This document shows, in pieces, positions 6,787-14,446 of a stretch of 38,499 nucleotides of DNA. The stretch covers positions 1 through 38,499 of the forward strand of contig JACVIY010000009.1 of the NCBI GenBank assembly GCA_015711755.1, given 5' to 3'. A program made the position numbers and the translations under genes. The notes below the pieces were generated by a model. It made no database searches. It worked only from the letters and a program-made list of their open reading frames with translations, and was not told the DNA's origin. The stretch is from Candidatus Geothermincola secundus. GTDB lineage: Bacteria; Actinomycetota; Geothermincolia; Geothermincolales; Geothermincolaceae. Each line of letters begins with the position of its first letter. Positions within the stretch are counted from its first letter, which is position 1.

Positions 6787-9700
6787 TCACCCCCGAACCG
6801 CTGACGGTATGCCCATTTGACCCCCTGGGCATGGAGCACGTAGGCGGATACCACGACCACCAGCAGGGGCCAGTAGCCGCCGGGCAGGCCGGTCAAGCCC
6901 AGGGACCTCCCCAGGGCGGTGAAGGGCACGGCGGCGGCGGCGGCAACCGCACCGGTGCCCGCCAGCAGGACCGGCAGCGAGGCCCGGCTCTCCAGGAAAG
7001 GCCTTTTGTCCGTTCTCAGGACCTGGATGATAAGTGTCTGCGTGGCCATGCTGGCCACGAACCACCCCGACTGGAACAGCGCCTGCTTGTCGGGGGTGGA
7101 GGCGGCGAACACGAAGTACATGACGGCGAAAATCGCCAGGTCGTAGAGGGAACTCACCGGCCCCAGGAAGAGCATGAAGCGCACCAACCCGCGGGAATCC
7201 CAGCGACGGGGGCGCATGATGAAATCCCGGTCCACCCTGTCGAAGGGTATGGCCAGGCAGGAGAGGTCGTAGACCAGGTTGAGGAAAAGGAGCTGCAGGG
7301 GGAGCATGGGTAAAAAGGGAAGGAGGGCCGAAGCGGCCAGGATGCTGAAGACGTTGCCGAAATTGGAGGAGGCGGTTATCTTGATATACTTCATGATGTT
7401 GGCGAAAACCGACCGCCCTTCGGCTATCCCGTTCTCCAGCACGGTGAGGCTCTTCTCCAGCAGAATGATGTCGGCGGACTCCTTGGCGATATCCACCGCT
7501 GTGTCCACGGAGATGCCCACATCCGCCGCCCGCAGGGCGGCCGCGTCGTTGATGCCGTCCCCCATGAAGCCCACGGTCCTTCCGGCCTCCCTGAGCACCC
7601 TGACGATGCGCGCCTTCTGCAGGGGATCCAGCCGCGCCACCACGCTGGCCTTTTCCAGGGCCACGGCCAGCTCCTCGTCGCTCATCCTCTCCACCAGCCC
7701 GCCGGAGATGATGCGGCCCACGGGGATGCCCACCTTCTCGCAGACGGAGCGGGCCACCGCCTCGTTGTCCCCGGTGAGAACCTTTACTTCCACCCCCAGC
7801 TGCCGCAAGCCGCTCACCGCCTCCGCGGCGCTTTCCTTGGGCGGGTCGAGGAAGCCGATAAAACCCAGCAGCACCAGATCGCGCTCGTCCTCCGGGGAGA
7901 ACCTCCTCTGTTTTTTGGCGATGTCCCTATATCCCACCGCCAGGACCCTCATCCCGTCCTCATTCAGCTCGCGGACTCGTGCCAGCGCCTTCTCCCTCAC
8001 CTCCGGCGTGAGGGGGAGGGACTCCCCGTTCACCCGGGCGGTGGATGAGGCGGCCAGCACCTTCTCCACCGCCCCCTTGCAGATGAGGCGGGATGTGCCG
8101 TCGCCGTCCCGCACGATTATGGACAGCCGCTTGCGGGAGAAGTCGAAGGGGACCTCGTCCACCTTCTCCAGGCCGTTCAGATGGTCGGACATGCCCAGGC
8201 GCCCGGCGAACTCCAGGACGGCGTCATCCAGGAGGTTGCGAAGGCCGGTCTGAAAATAACTGTTTATGTAGGCCAGTCGCAGCACGTCGGGGGAGTCGCG
8301 CCCCTCCAGGTCGATGTGCCTCTCCAGGACCACCCGGTCCTCGGTGAGAGTGCCGGTCTTGTCGGTGCAGAGTATATCGATGGCCCCCAGGTTCTGTATG
8401 GCGCTGACCTGCTTGACGATGACCTTATGGCGGGACAGCCGGATGGATCCGCGGGCCAGGTTGCCGGATACGATCATGGGCAGCATCTCCGGCGTGAGCC
8501 CCACCGCCACCGCCAGGGCGAAGAGCCCGGAGTCCAAGCTGCCCTTGCCGCCGAGCAGGTTGATCAGAAACACCAGGGGGACCATGGCCCCCATGAAGCC
8601 GACGAGCACCCAGCTCACCCGGCTCACGCCGCGGTCGAAGGCGGTGGGCTCCGGCTTCTTGACCAGTTCCTGCCCCAAGGAGCCCAGATAGGTGGATGCG
8701 CCCGTGGCGATGACCACGCCGGCCGCGCTGCCGCTGGTGACGCTGGTCCCCATGAAGCAGAGCGTCTCCGCCTCCAGAGCGGTGGCCGGCAGTTCGGTGA
8801 AGCTCCTCCTCACCGCCCTGGCGTGTTTCTCCACGGGCAGCGACTCCCCGGTCAGGGAGGACTCGCTGACGAAGAGGTCGCGCGAGACCAGCACGCGCAT
8901 ATCCGCTGGGACCAGGTCACCGGCGTGGAGGTACACGATATCTCCGGGGACTATTTGTTCCACGGGTATCTCCCTCGCGGAATGCATGACCTCCGGCGAG
9001 AGCAGCGCCTCCAGCTCCACAGGCGATCCCTCCCGCGCTACTTCAGCCCTCCTCAGCACCAGGGCGGTGGTCCTCACTATCTCCTGCAGCCCCGCGGCCA
9101 TGCGGGCGCTGCGGTATTCCTGGAAGAAGCGCACCAGGCCGCTGGCCAGTATCATCAGCGAGATGATGATCATCTTGGAGGGGTCAGGCTCATCAGACAG
9201 ACGCACGTCGGTCAGGTAGGAGACCACCGCCAGCAGGACCAGTATGCCGTTGAAGGGACTGCGGAAGGCGTTCAGCAGCTGAGAATACCAGCGCAGCCGC
9301 CTCAAGGGGGAGATGACGTTGGGGCCGTACTGATTGAGGCGGCGCCGCACCGTTTCCTCGTCCAGCCCTTCCGCCGCGGACTCCAGCACCGACAGGGCCT
9401 GCTGGGGAGATACGCTGGCCACCTGCAGGAGGAGGTCGGGCTCCTCCGCCGGCTTTCTGGCCATGCGCGGCGCCCGGGGAGCCGGCCCGGAGCGCAGGCG
9501 CTGCACTATCTCGATGACGTCGTCCAGGGTCACCACTCCCAGCAGGGTGCCCACCTCGTCCACCACCGGGAGGGAGAGCAGATCGTACTTGGCCATGGTC
9601 TCGGCTACGTGCTCCTGATCGTCCTCCGGCTGCACGGTGACCACATTGGGGGTGACCAATTCCCGCACCACGGTGTCCGGTTCGGCTATGACGATATCGC

Positions 9701-10730
9701 GCAGGGACACCCTTCCCACCAGGCGCCGATCCTCCGGACCGCGCACCACGTAAAGGTGCTGGGACTCATCGGTGATGGAGGGGTTGGCCCGCAGGTACTC
9801 GATGACCTCGTGGGCGGTCATTTCCTCGGGGATGATGGCCGAAGCGGGCTTCATTATGCCCCCGGCGGAGTTCTCCCGGAAGCCCAGAAGGTTGCGGATG
9901 GCCCGCTGCTCTTTGAGACCCATCAGCCGCAGCAGCTTCTCCGCTTTCTCGTAGGGCAGGTCGCTGATGATGTCCGCGGCATCGTCGGCATCCATCTCCT
10001 CGAGGATGCTGGAGGCCCTCTTCAGCGTCAGTGCCTCGATGGCGTCCGCCTGCAGCTCGTCCTGCATCTCACTGATGGCGCTGGCGGCCGCGGCGTCGTC
10101 CAGCAGCTCGAAGACCCTGGCCCTTCTGGACTGCGGGAGCTGCTCGATGATGTCGGCGATGTCCGCTGGATGGAGCTCATGCAGCCGCTTATGGGTCATG
10201 GACAGCTTGACGTGGCTCAAGTCGCGGTCCAGCAGGTCCATGTAGTTCCAGGCGATGAGGTTCTCGCGCAGGGGACGCCCCAACCAACTCGAGACTCTGG
10301 TGATTGCCGACTCCAGGAGGGACGAGAAGCTGCGCAGCATGCCCCGTATGCCCACCTCCGCGCCCAGAAGCCGCAGTTGGTTCCTGGACTCCACCAGCTC
10401 CAGGTCGCGCACCCGCACGACCTTCTTGCCCTGGGTATCGATGATGTCTTTGTTGAGGAGATCGCGGGCCAGCAAGATCTCGTTGGGCTGCTGATAGCTG
10501 AAGCGGAGGTCCTCCCGCCTGCCGTTGAGCCTTATCCGTTCCTCGTCGAAGTCATCGACGAACTTGCGCCAGGACAGCATGAACGGCGTACGGTCCGCCC
10601 CCAGGAAGGCGATAGCCGTGACCCGCGGGAATACCTCCCGCGTCTCGATGGCCAGGTCGCTGATGCGGCCGACCTCCTCCCCCGAGGCGTCCACCACAGG
10701 CGATCCAAGAAGCTGGGTCAGGTGGATCAT
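6777..10730 (-). CDS. MgtE-type Mg2+ sensor fused to MgtA-type P-type ATPase
   Basis: This 1317-residue frame joins two Mg2+ systems. Residues 1-75 and about 84-130 look like PRC-barrel-like modules (LLGSPVVDASGEEVGRISDL; LNKDIIDTQGKKVVRVRDL). Residues about 180-290 match the MgtE N-domain (LHELHPADIADIIEQLP; DADDAADIISDLP), and 295-412 form a CBS pair. From about 440 comes a full P-type ATPase: N-terminal cation-ATPase segment, TGES at 627-630, the MgtA hallmark GLTPEMLP at 744-751, phosphorylation motif DKTGT at 790-794, KVLTGDN, and MGDGINDAAAL, then C-terminal spans including NLVYDLSCLAIPFDRVD. MgtE N-CBS domains sense cytoplasmic Mg2+ in the MgtE channel, whose pore domain is absent here. 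Inferred role: an inner-membrane Mg2+ import ATPase with its own Mg2+ gate. The frame is open with no sign of a frameshift. Confidence 0.93.
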   Translation of the reverse strand: MIHLTQLLGSPVVDASGEEVGRISDLAIETREVFPRVTAIAFLGADRTPFMLSWRKFVDDFDEERIRLNGRREDLRFSYQQPNEILLARDLLNKDIIDTQGKKVVRVRDLELVESRNQLRLLGAEVGIRGMLRSFSSLLESAITRVSSWLGRPLRENLIAWNYMDLLDRDLSHVKLSMTHKRLHELHPADIADIIEQLPQSRRARVFELLDDAAAASAISEMQDELQADAIEALTLKRASSILEEMDADDAADIISDLPYEKAEKLLRLMGLKEQRAIRNLLGFRENSAGGIMKPASAIIPEEMTAHEVIEYLRANPSITDESQHLYVVRGPEDRRLVGRVSLRDIVIAEPDTVVRELVTPNVVTVQPEDDQEHVAETMAKYDLLSLPVVDEVGTLLGVVTLDDVIEIVQRLRSGPAPRAPRMARKPAEEPDLLLQVASVSPQQALSVLESAAEGLDEETVRRRLNQYGPNVISPLRRLRWYSQLLNAFRSPFNGILVLLAVVSYLTDVRLSDEPDPSKMIIISLMILASGLVRFFQEYRSARMAAGLQEIVRTTALVLRRAEVAREGSPVELEALLSPEVMHSAREIPVEQIVPGDIVYLHAGDLVPADMRVLVSRDLFVSESSLTGESLPVEKHARAVRRSFTELPATALEAETLCFMGTSVTSGSAAGVVIATGASTYLGSLGQELVKKPEPTAFDRGVSRVSWVLVGFMGAMVPLVFLINLLGGKGSLDSGLFALAVAVGLTPEMLPMIVSGNLARGSIRLSRHKVIVKQVSAIQNLGAIDILCTDKTGTLTEDRVVLERHIDLEGRDSPDVLRLAYINSYFQTGLRNLLDDAVLEFAGRLGMSDHLNGLEKVDEVPFDFSRKRLSIIVRDGDGTSRLICKGAVEKVLAASSTARVNGESLPLTPEVREKALARVRELNEDGMRVLAVGYRDIAKKQRRFSPEDERDLVLLGFIGFLDPPKESAAEAVSGLRQLGVEVKVLTGDNEAVARSVCEKVGIPVGRIISGGLVERMSDEELAVALEKASVVARLDPLQKARIVRVLREAGRTVGFMGDGINDAAALRAADVGISVDTAVDIAKESADIILLEKSLTVLENGIAEGRSVFANIMKYIKITASSNFGNVFSILAASALLPFLPMLPLQLLFLNLVYDLSCLAIPFDRVDRDFIMRPRRWDSRGLVRFMLFLGPVSSLYDLAIFAVMYFVFAASTPDKQALFQSGWFVASMATQTLIIQVLRTDKRPFLESRASLPVLLAGTGAVAAAAAVPFTALGRSLGLTGLPGGYWPLLVVVVSAYVLHAQGVKWAYRQRFGGEWL

Positions 10731-10806
10731 CGTTCATATACCTGTCTCCGGCTGACTTATCGGACATATCTGTTTTTAATCCGGTCATCTCGGCATTCAC
10801 GCAGAC

Positions 10807-10815
10807 AATATAGCA
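10807..10815 (-). promoter_or_regulatory. Extended -10 promoter for the Mg2+ ATPase
   Basis: On the minus strand the sequence TGCTATATT gives a TGn-extended -10 box (TATATT at 10812-10807). No clear -35 is present 16-18 bp upstream, which is tolerated by extended -10 promoters. The start would be near 10800, leaving a leader of about 70 nt before the ATG at 10730. No Mg2+ riboswitch motif is evident in that leader. Confidence 0.45.
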
Positions 10816-10900
10816 CAATCGCCCCGCTCATAGCGGAAAAACTCCTATATTTTTGCCTTTTTCGGCTTTGTTCGGCAGGGCTCCTTGTCCCGCTCGGCCT

Positions 10901-12160
10901 TTACTGTCCCAGGCCCGGATCCTCCGGCGCCTGGGGCTCCCCCTGCTCGGGCGGAGGCGGTGGAACAGGGCGGGAGGTCCAGATGAAGAGGGGCGTCCCC
11001 ACCTCCACGTGGTCGAAGAGTTCCTCGATGGCCCAATTGGCCATACGGATGCATCCATGGGAATACAAGCCGGGGGTGAGGTTGCGGGTGCCGTGGATGA
11101 GCACGGTCCCGCCAGCCGCGCTGGTCACCAGGGCCCTGGTGCCCAGAGGATTATCGGGCCCGGGATCGATGCGCGGAGGCATGCTCTTCGCCCACTCGGA
11201 ACCGGGGTTGAGCCATACGGGGTCCTTCTCCTTGCGGATTATGTAGAACTTCCCCAGGGGGGTTGGAAATTTGGGTTCACCGGTGGCTACGTAGTAGGTC
11301 TTGACCAGCTGGTCCTTGTCGTACCACTTGAGGGTGTTGCCCATTATGTCCACCACCAGAACCGTCTTGACCTGCTCGTCGGTGAGGGAGGGCTGGGTTA
11401 TGTTCACGACCAGCTCCGAGGTCCTGTTCTCCGGGTCGAGGAGGGCGGCGGCCAATTTCTCCAGGCTGGCCTGGATATCCACCTGCCGCCCCTCCCTGGA
11501 ATGATGGTAGGTCAGCTTCCCGCTGTTGTTGTCGAAGGACAGGGAGGCGCTTTTCGCTTCCTGATCCACTTCTCTGGCGATCTTGGCCAGTCGGGCCCGC
11601 AGCGAGTCATCCTGCATGCTGATGGAGAGGCCGATGTTGATGTCCATGGGCCGGTTGAGGAGCCGCCGCCAGCCGCGCTCCAGCCAAGACCGCCCCCAGG
11701 CCGAGCGGTAGGCCTCCTCCACCATTCCCTCCACATCCACCTGTATCCCCATCTCCACGGGGTCGACGGTCCAGCTCTTTTCCCGGAAGACCAGGGTCAC
11801 CGGTTTGAGGACGGACGCGGCCACCTCATCTTTCACCGCTTTTACCGCTTCCTCGCGGGTCATGCCGCTCACGTCCAGTCCCAGGATGGTGGTTCCCGGA
11901 AACATCTCCCCGCGATGGGAGGAATCGGCATAAACGAGGATGCCGGAGGACACCGCCAGCAGGAACAACACAGCCGCAGCGGTAACAGCAGCCGCTCTCT
12001 TCATCCTGCCACGCGGCCACAGAAAGGACTTGGCCTTCTGCCAGTTGCTGAGCTCCCTCTTGTTCCGGGGCGTCATCCTCAGGGTTTCCCGCGTTCCTGC
12101 CTTCCCGCGTCTCCGTTCTCCAAAGCGGTTCGACGCACGACGCGGGCGCAAAGGTTTCAT
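10901..12160 (-). CDS. L,D-transpeptidase (YkuD) with N-terminal membrane anchor
   Basis: The 419-residue protein has a basic N-terminus, one membrane span at about 55-75 (AAAVTAAAVLFLLAVSSGIL), a PG_binding_4/VanW-N-like middle region (TTILGLDVSGMTREEAV) and a C-terminal YkuD domain. The catalytic signature is complete: LIHGT about 17 residues before SHGCIRM, giving the His and the nucleophilic Cys. It should form 3-3 crosslinks in peptidoglycan or attach proteins to it outside the membrane. The tail is Pro-rich (PVPPPPPEQ). A related protein is encoded at 28747-29799. The start is uncertain: ATG 12160 lies just downstream of a plausible extended -10 box; ATG 12076 would shorten the cytoplasmic tail by 28 residues. 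Confidence 0.9.
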   Translation of the reverse strand: MKPLRPRRASNRFGERRRGKAGTRETLRMTPRNKRELSNWQKAKSFLWPRGRMKRAAAVTAAAVLFLLAVSSGILVYADSSHRGEMFPGTTILGLDVSGMTREEAVKAVKDEVAASVLKPVTLVFREKSWTVDPVEMGIQVDVEGMVEEAYRSAWGRSWLERGWRRLLNRPMDINIGLSISMQDDSLRARLAKIAREVDQEAKSASLSFDNNSGKLTYHHSREGRQVDIQASLEKLAAALLDPENRTSELVVNITQPSLTDEQVKTVLVVDIMGNTLKWYDKDQLVKTYYVATGEPKFPTPLGKFYIIRKEKDPVWLNPGSEWAKSMPPRIDPGPDNPLGTRALVTSAAGGTVLIHGTRNLTPGLYSHGCIRMANWAIEELFDHVEVGTPLFIWTSRPVPPPPPEQGEPQAPEDPGLGQ

Positions 12161-12184
12161 GCGGCCCGCGACCGACGCTGATTA

Positions 12185-12193
12185 AGCATAGCA
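12185..12193 (-). promoter_or_regulatory. Extended -10 promoter for the L,D-transpeptidase
   Basis: The minus strand shows TGCTATGCT, a TGn-extended -10 (TATGCT at 12190-12185). The predicted start near 12178 gives a very short leader of about 18 nt to the ATG at 12160, which has no clear Shine-Dalgarno sequence. The context GTGCTA is shared with the promoters before 10730, 19689 and 23166. Confidence 0.35.
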
Positions 12194-12294
12194 CAGTGGC
12201 GGAAGATGGCCATCATTGAACTATCGGCGCGTGAAGGTCCCGCGGCCGGGCTCCCGCGGAGAGAGCGGGGCGGGCGGCGGCCCTCCGCCTTTTC

Positions 12295-12606
12295 CTACCA
12301 TCGCTCCTGATACATGGAGAAGTAGCTCAAGAACGAGTACTCGGACAGCACCCGCTGCCTCCGCAGGTGGAGGTCCTGCAGACGCCCGCGGTCGCGCCGC
12401 GCTCCCTTTCTTCCCTCTTCCTCTATGTCCGCGGTCAATTGGGCGTTCAGTCGCTCCAACTCCAACAGGCGGAGCTGATACGAGGGTATGTCCAGCGCCT
12501 CCAGCTCCCCTCCACGGAAGCGGGCACGGGTGCGGCATCGAGGACAACGCCGGCAGCCCTCTTCCGGATCTTCCTCCATGGCCGCCCCGCAGAGCGGGCA
12601 CTTCAT
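12295..12606 (-). CDS. Zinc-ribbon plus helical protein, unknown
   Basis: This 103-residue protein starts with a CPLC...CPRC zinc ribbon (C3, C6, C21, C24), followed by a charged helical region (SYQLRLLELERLNAQLTADIEEEGRK) likely to form a coiled coil, and an aromatic end SEYSFLSYFSMYQERW. The frame is open further upstream to 12798, but that extension has no protein-like character, while the ATG at 12606 has GGAGGT 7 nt upstream, which decides the start. It resembles small adaptor or nucleic-acid-associated zinc-ribbon proteins, but I cannot assign a family. It follows the DUF3068 gene, separated from it by a terminator. Confidence 0.65.
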   Translation of the reverse strand: MKCPLCGAAMEEDPEEGCRRCPRCRTRARFRGGELEALDIPSYQLRLLELERLNAQLTADIEEEGRKGARRDRGRLQDLHLRRQRVLSEYSFLSYFSMYQERW

Positions 12607-12676
12607 CCGCGATACCTCCGCGACATCCCCGTCTCTATCCGCTGCCCGACCTTCACCTTCAACCCCATGAAAACCA

Positions 12677-12695
12677 TAACGCTGTTTCGGCGTTA
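12677..12695. promoter_or_regulatory. Inverted repeat upstream of the zinc-ribbon gene
   Basis: TAACGC (12677-12682) and GCGTTA (12690-12695) form a perfect 6-bp dyad around a 7-nt spacer, about 70 bp upstream of the ATG at 12606. It could be an operator or a small RNA hairpin. There is no T-tract, so it is not a terminator. Confidence 0.3.
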
Positions 12696-12750
12696 CCGAA
12701 AGACCGACTTCATCGTCAAAGCCGCCTTCGCCTTTCGGCCCGCGAAGCGG

Positions 12751-12779
12751 AAAAGGGGCTCCCGCCCACGGGAACCCCC
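12751..12779 (-). terminator. Intrinsic terminator of the DUF3068 gene
   Basis: Read on the minus strand, GGGGTTCCCG, a 4-nt loop, CGGGAGCCCC and TTTTCC form a 10-bp stem with one mismatch and a short U-tract, 32 nt past the DUF3068 stop at 12811. Confidence 0.8.
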
Positions 12780-12810
12780 TCACCCGGCGAGCCGTCACAG
12801 CGGCGGCGGC

Positions 12811-13983
12811 TTATTCCTCCTCGGCCTCCGCTGATGCTTCTTCCTCCAGGGCGGCGGGGCTGCCCCCCATCAGCAATCCGCCCACCAGCAGGGCGGCTCC
12901 CACTATCAGCAGTATCCAGGGCACGTAAACCTTCACCCAGTTGATCTTGTTGATGTTGTCGCTGGCCTCGGCGGCAGCCTCCTTTATCGACTCTTCGGTC
13001 TGGGAGTACCTGGCCTCGTAAACCGGCTGTGGCTCCATCTCCTTGATCGACTTGATGGCCGCGGCCATCTTTTCGTTGCCGGAGTACTTGTCCAGCAGCT
13101 GCAGCAGCTGATCGAGGTCGGGAGCCACTTTCACCCCCTCGATGACGTCCCGCAGCCTTATGATGGAACCGGTCCTGGGCTCCAGCGATGCCCTGCCCGA
13201 GGTGTAGTAGAAATACCGCAGCTTGATGGGGCGGGCCAGCCCCGCCTGCAGAAACTGCAGCTCCTCGGGCGACAGGGCTGACTGCAGCAGGGCCATCAAG
13301 GCATTAACATCCATGCCCTTCGCTTCCATTATCGCCTTGAGTTTCTCGAAGTCTATCTCCTCGGGGTATTCCATATGCTTCACGTAGGCCTGCACGGCGG
13401 GAGAGAGAGGCAACTCCCCACGGAAGTTGTAGACCCTCAGGCCTTCCAGGTCCTCCTCCTCGCCATCCTTCTCGACGGCGATCTCATAAGAGCTGCCGGA
13501 CTTGTTGTCTGACACCTTGTAAGTCTTGTCCTTGCTCAGATCGAAGGGGAAGTTGATGTAATAGGTCCCGGAGCGATCCACTACGTTGCCGCGTTCGTAG
13601 GCCCAGCTGTTGGCGGAGTCGCTCACGTTCTCCATGCTCTTACGGTCAAGGACGTAGCCGCTCTCATCGATTATGGCAGCAGCGCCGGGGATGCCGATGG
13701 TCTGGGTGATCCTCTCCTCAACCACCGCCCTGTCCGAGGTATACAGGTCATCGACGCTCTTTATCTCCCTCACGATGGATAGAGGAGCCTTCAGCGGCTC
13801 TTTAAGGAATTCGTTGTTCAGTGGGTTGAGGTAGATGAGCACATCTCCCTCGTAGACGGGCGCGCTGTCCACTCCCGTGGGGAACTTGACCATGACGTTG
13901 ACGGCGATGGCCCACCAGAGTATGGACGCCACCACCAGAAGTATGCCCAGGACTATCAGGATCTTGCTGGCAACCCCTTTCAT
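12811..13983 (-). CDS. DUF3068 (PorA-like) membrane protein
   Basis: The 390-residue protein has two terminal membrane spans, at about 8-32 (ILIVLGILLVVASILWWAIAVNVMV) and about 350-370 (VPWILLIVGAALLVGGLLM), flanking a large beta-rich extracytoplasmic region. It ends in an acidic EEEASAEAEEE tail. This layout matches the DUF3068/PorA family common in actinobacteria, where members are annotated as porin-like or surface proteins of unknown mechanism. The ATG at 13983 has a strong GGGAGGAG site. An inverted repeat at 14024-14044 lies in its upstream region. The outward-facing domain and its neighbours (amidase, L,D-transpeptidases) suggest a cell-envelope role. No lipobox is seen. Confidence 0.78.
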   Translation of the reverse strand: MKGVASKILIVLGILLVVASILWWAIAVNVMVKFPTGVDSAPVYEGDVLIYLNPLNNEFLKEPLKAPLSIVREIKSVDDLYTSDRAVVEERITQTIGIPGAAAIIDESGYVLDRKSMENVSDSANSWAYERGNVVDRSGTYYINFPFDLSKDKTYKVSDNKSGSSYEIAVEKDGEEEDLEGLRVYNFRGELPLSPAVQAYVKHMEYPEEIDFEKLKAIMEAKGMDVNALMALLQSALSPEELQFLQAGLARPIKLRYFYYTSGRASLEPRTGSIIRLRDVIEGVKVAPDLDQLLQLLDKYSGNEKMAAAIKSIKEMEPQPVYEARYSQTEESIKEAAAEASDNINKINWVKVYVPWILLIVGAALLVGGLLMGGSPAALEEEASAEAEEE

Positions 13984-14023
13984 TGTACTCCTCCCTTCGA
14001 TTTCCCTCCTGCATTGCGGTACC

Positions 14024-14044
14024 CGCGCAATAAACTAGTGCGCG
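14024..14044. promoter_or_regulatory. Inverted repeat upstream of the DUF3068 gene
   Basis: CGCGCA (14024-14029) and TGCGCG (14039-14044) flank an AT-rich 9-bp spacer about 40 bp upstream of the ATG at 13983. The AT-rich centre lies where a minus-strand -10 could sit, so this may be an operator. No protein is known to bind it. Confidence 0.3.
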
Positions 14045-14128
14045 TTCACCTGCACGCGTTCCTCTTCGCCATATCTCCGCCTTCCTACTCTATATCATAT
14101 TCCCCGCCGCCGTCCATTTATCCTTGCC

Positions 14129-14171
14129 CTTCGGTGTCACCTTCGGTGTCACACCTTCGGTGTCAGACACC
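14129..14171. repeat. Short degenerate direct repeat CCTTCGGTGTCA
   Basis: The motif CCTTCGGTGTCA occurs about three times in succession with 2-3-nt variation, the last copy merging into the first GGTGTCAGACACC palindrome at 14159-14171. It looks like slipped or partial copies of the head of the 108-bp unit that follows. Confidence 0.7.
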
Positions 14172-14415
14172 GTTATCACAAAATATCACAAAATGGCGGA
14201 CGGCTTATCGCATCTCCGCTGCTCAGCGCCATTTCATACCCCCTCCCTCCCCTGCGGTGCCCTTTCGGTGTCAGACACCGTTATCACAAAATATCACAAA
14301 ATGGCGGACGGCTTATCGCATCTCCGCTGCTCAGCGCCATTTCATACCCCCTCCCTCCCCTGCGGTGCCCTTTCGGTGTCAGACACCGTTATCACAAAAT
14401 ATCACATTGCGGCGG
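14158..14415. repeat. Tandem array: two identical 108-bp units plus a partial third
   Basis: Units 14158-14265 and 14266-14373 are identical, and a third copy starts at 14374 and diverges after about 35 bp, though GCGGACGGCT is still recognisable. Each unit begins with the palindrome GGTGTCAGACACC (14159, 14267, 14375), followed by TTATCACAAAATATCACA. This array fills most of the 463-bp gene-free stretch 13984-14446 between the DUF3068 and amidase genes. The same core recurs inverted at 28574-28717. Open frames here change with the repeat and are not genes. The short palindrome plus flanking pattern resembles REP/BIME-type elements mobilised by REP-associated tyrosine transposases; no such transposase gene is in the window. 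Confidence 0.92.
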
Positions 14416-14446
14416 ACGGCTCGCGCTGCCCGTGGGCGGGTCGCGA

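Noticed and set aside
8181-11246. Very long + strand open frame (over 1000 codons) opposite the Mg2+ ATPase
   Set aside because: It is antisense to a gene with complete P-type ATPase motifs; the translation is low-complexity, rich in Gly, Arg, His and Gln, as expected from a GC-rich shadow frame.
14158-14415. CRISPR array
   Set aside because: There is no alternation of short repeats with unique spacers: the whole 108-bp unit is repeated identically, and no cas genes are present.
13984-14446. Insertion sequence remnant
   Set aside because: No transposase fragment or terminal inverted repeats with target duplication could be found; the stretch is explained by the tandem repeat.
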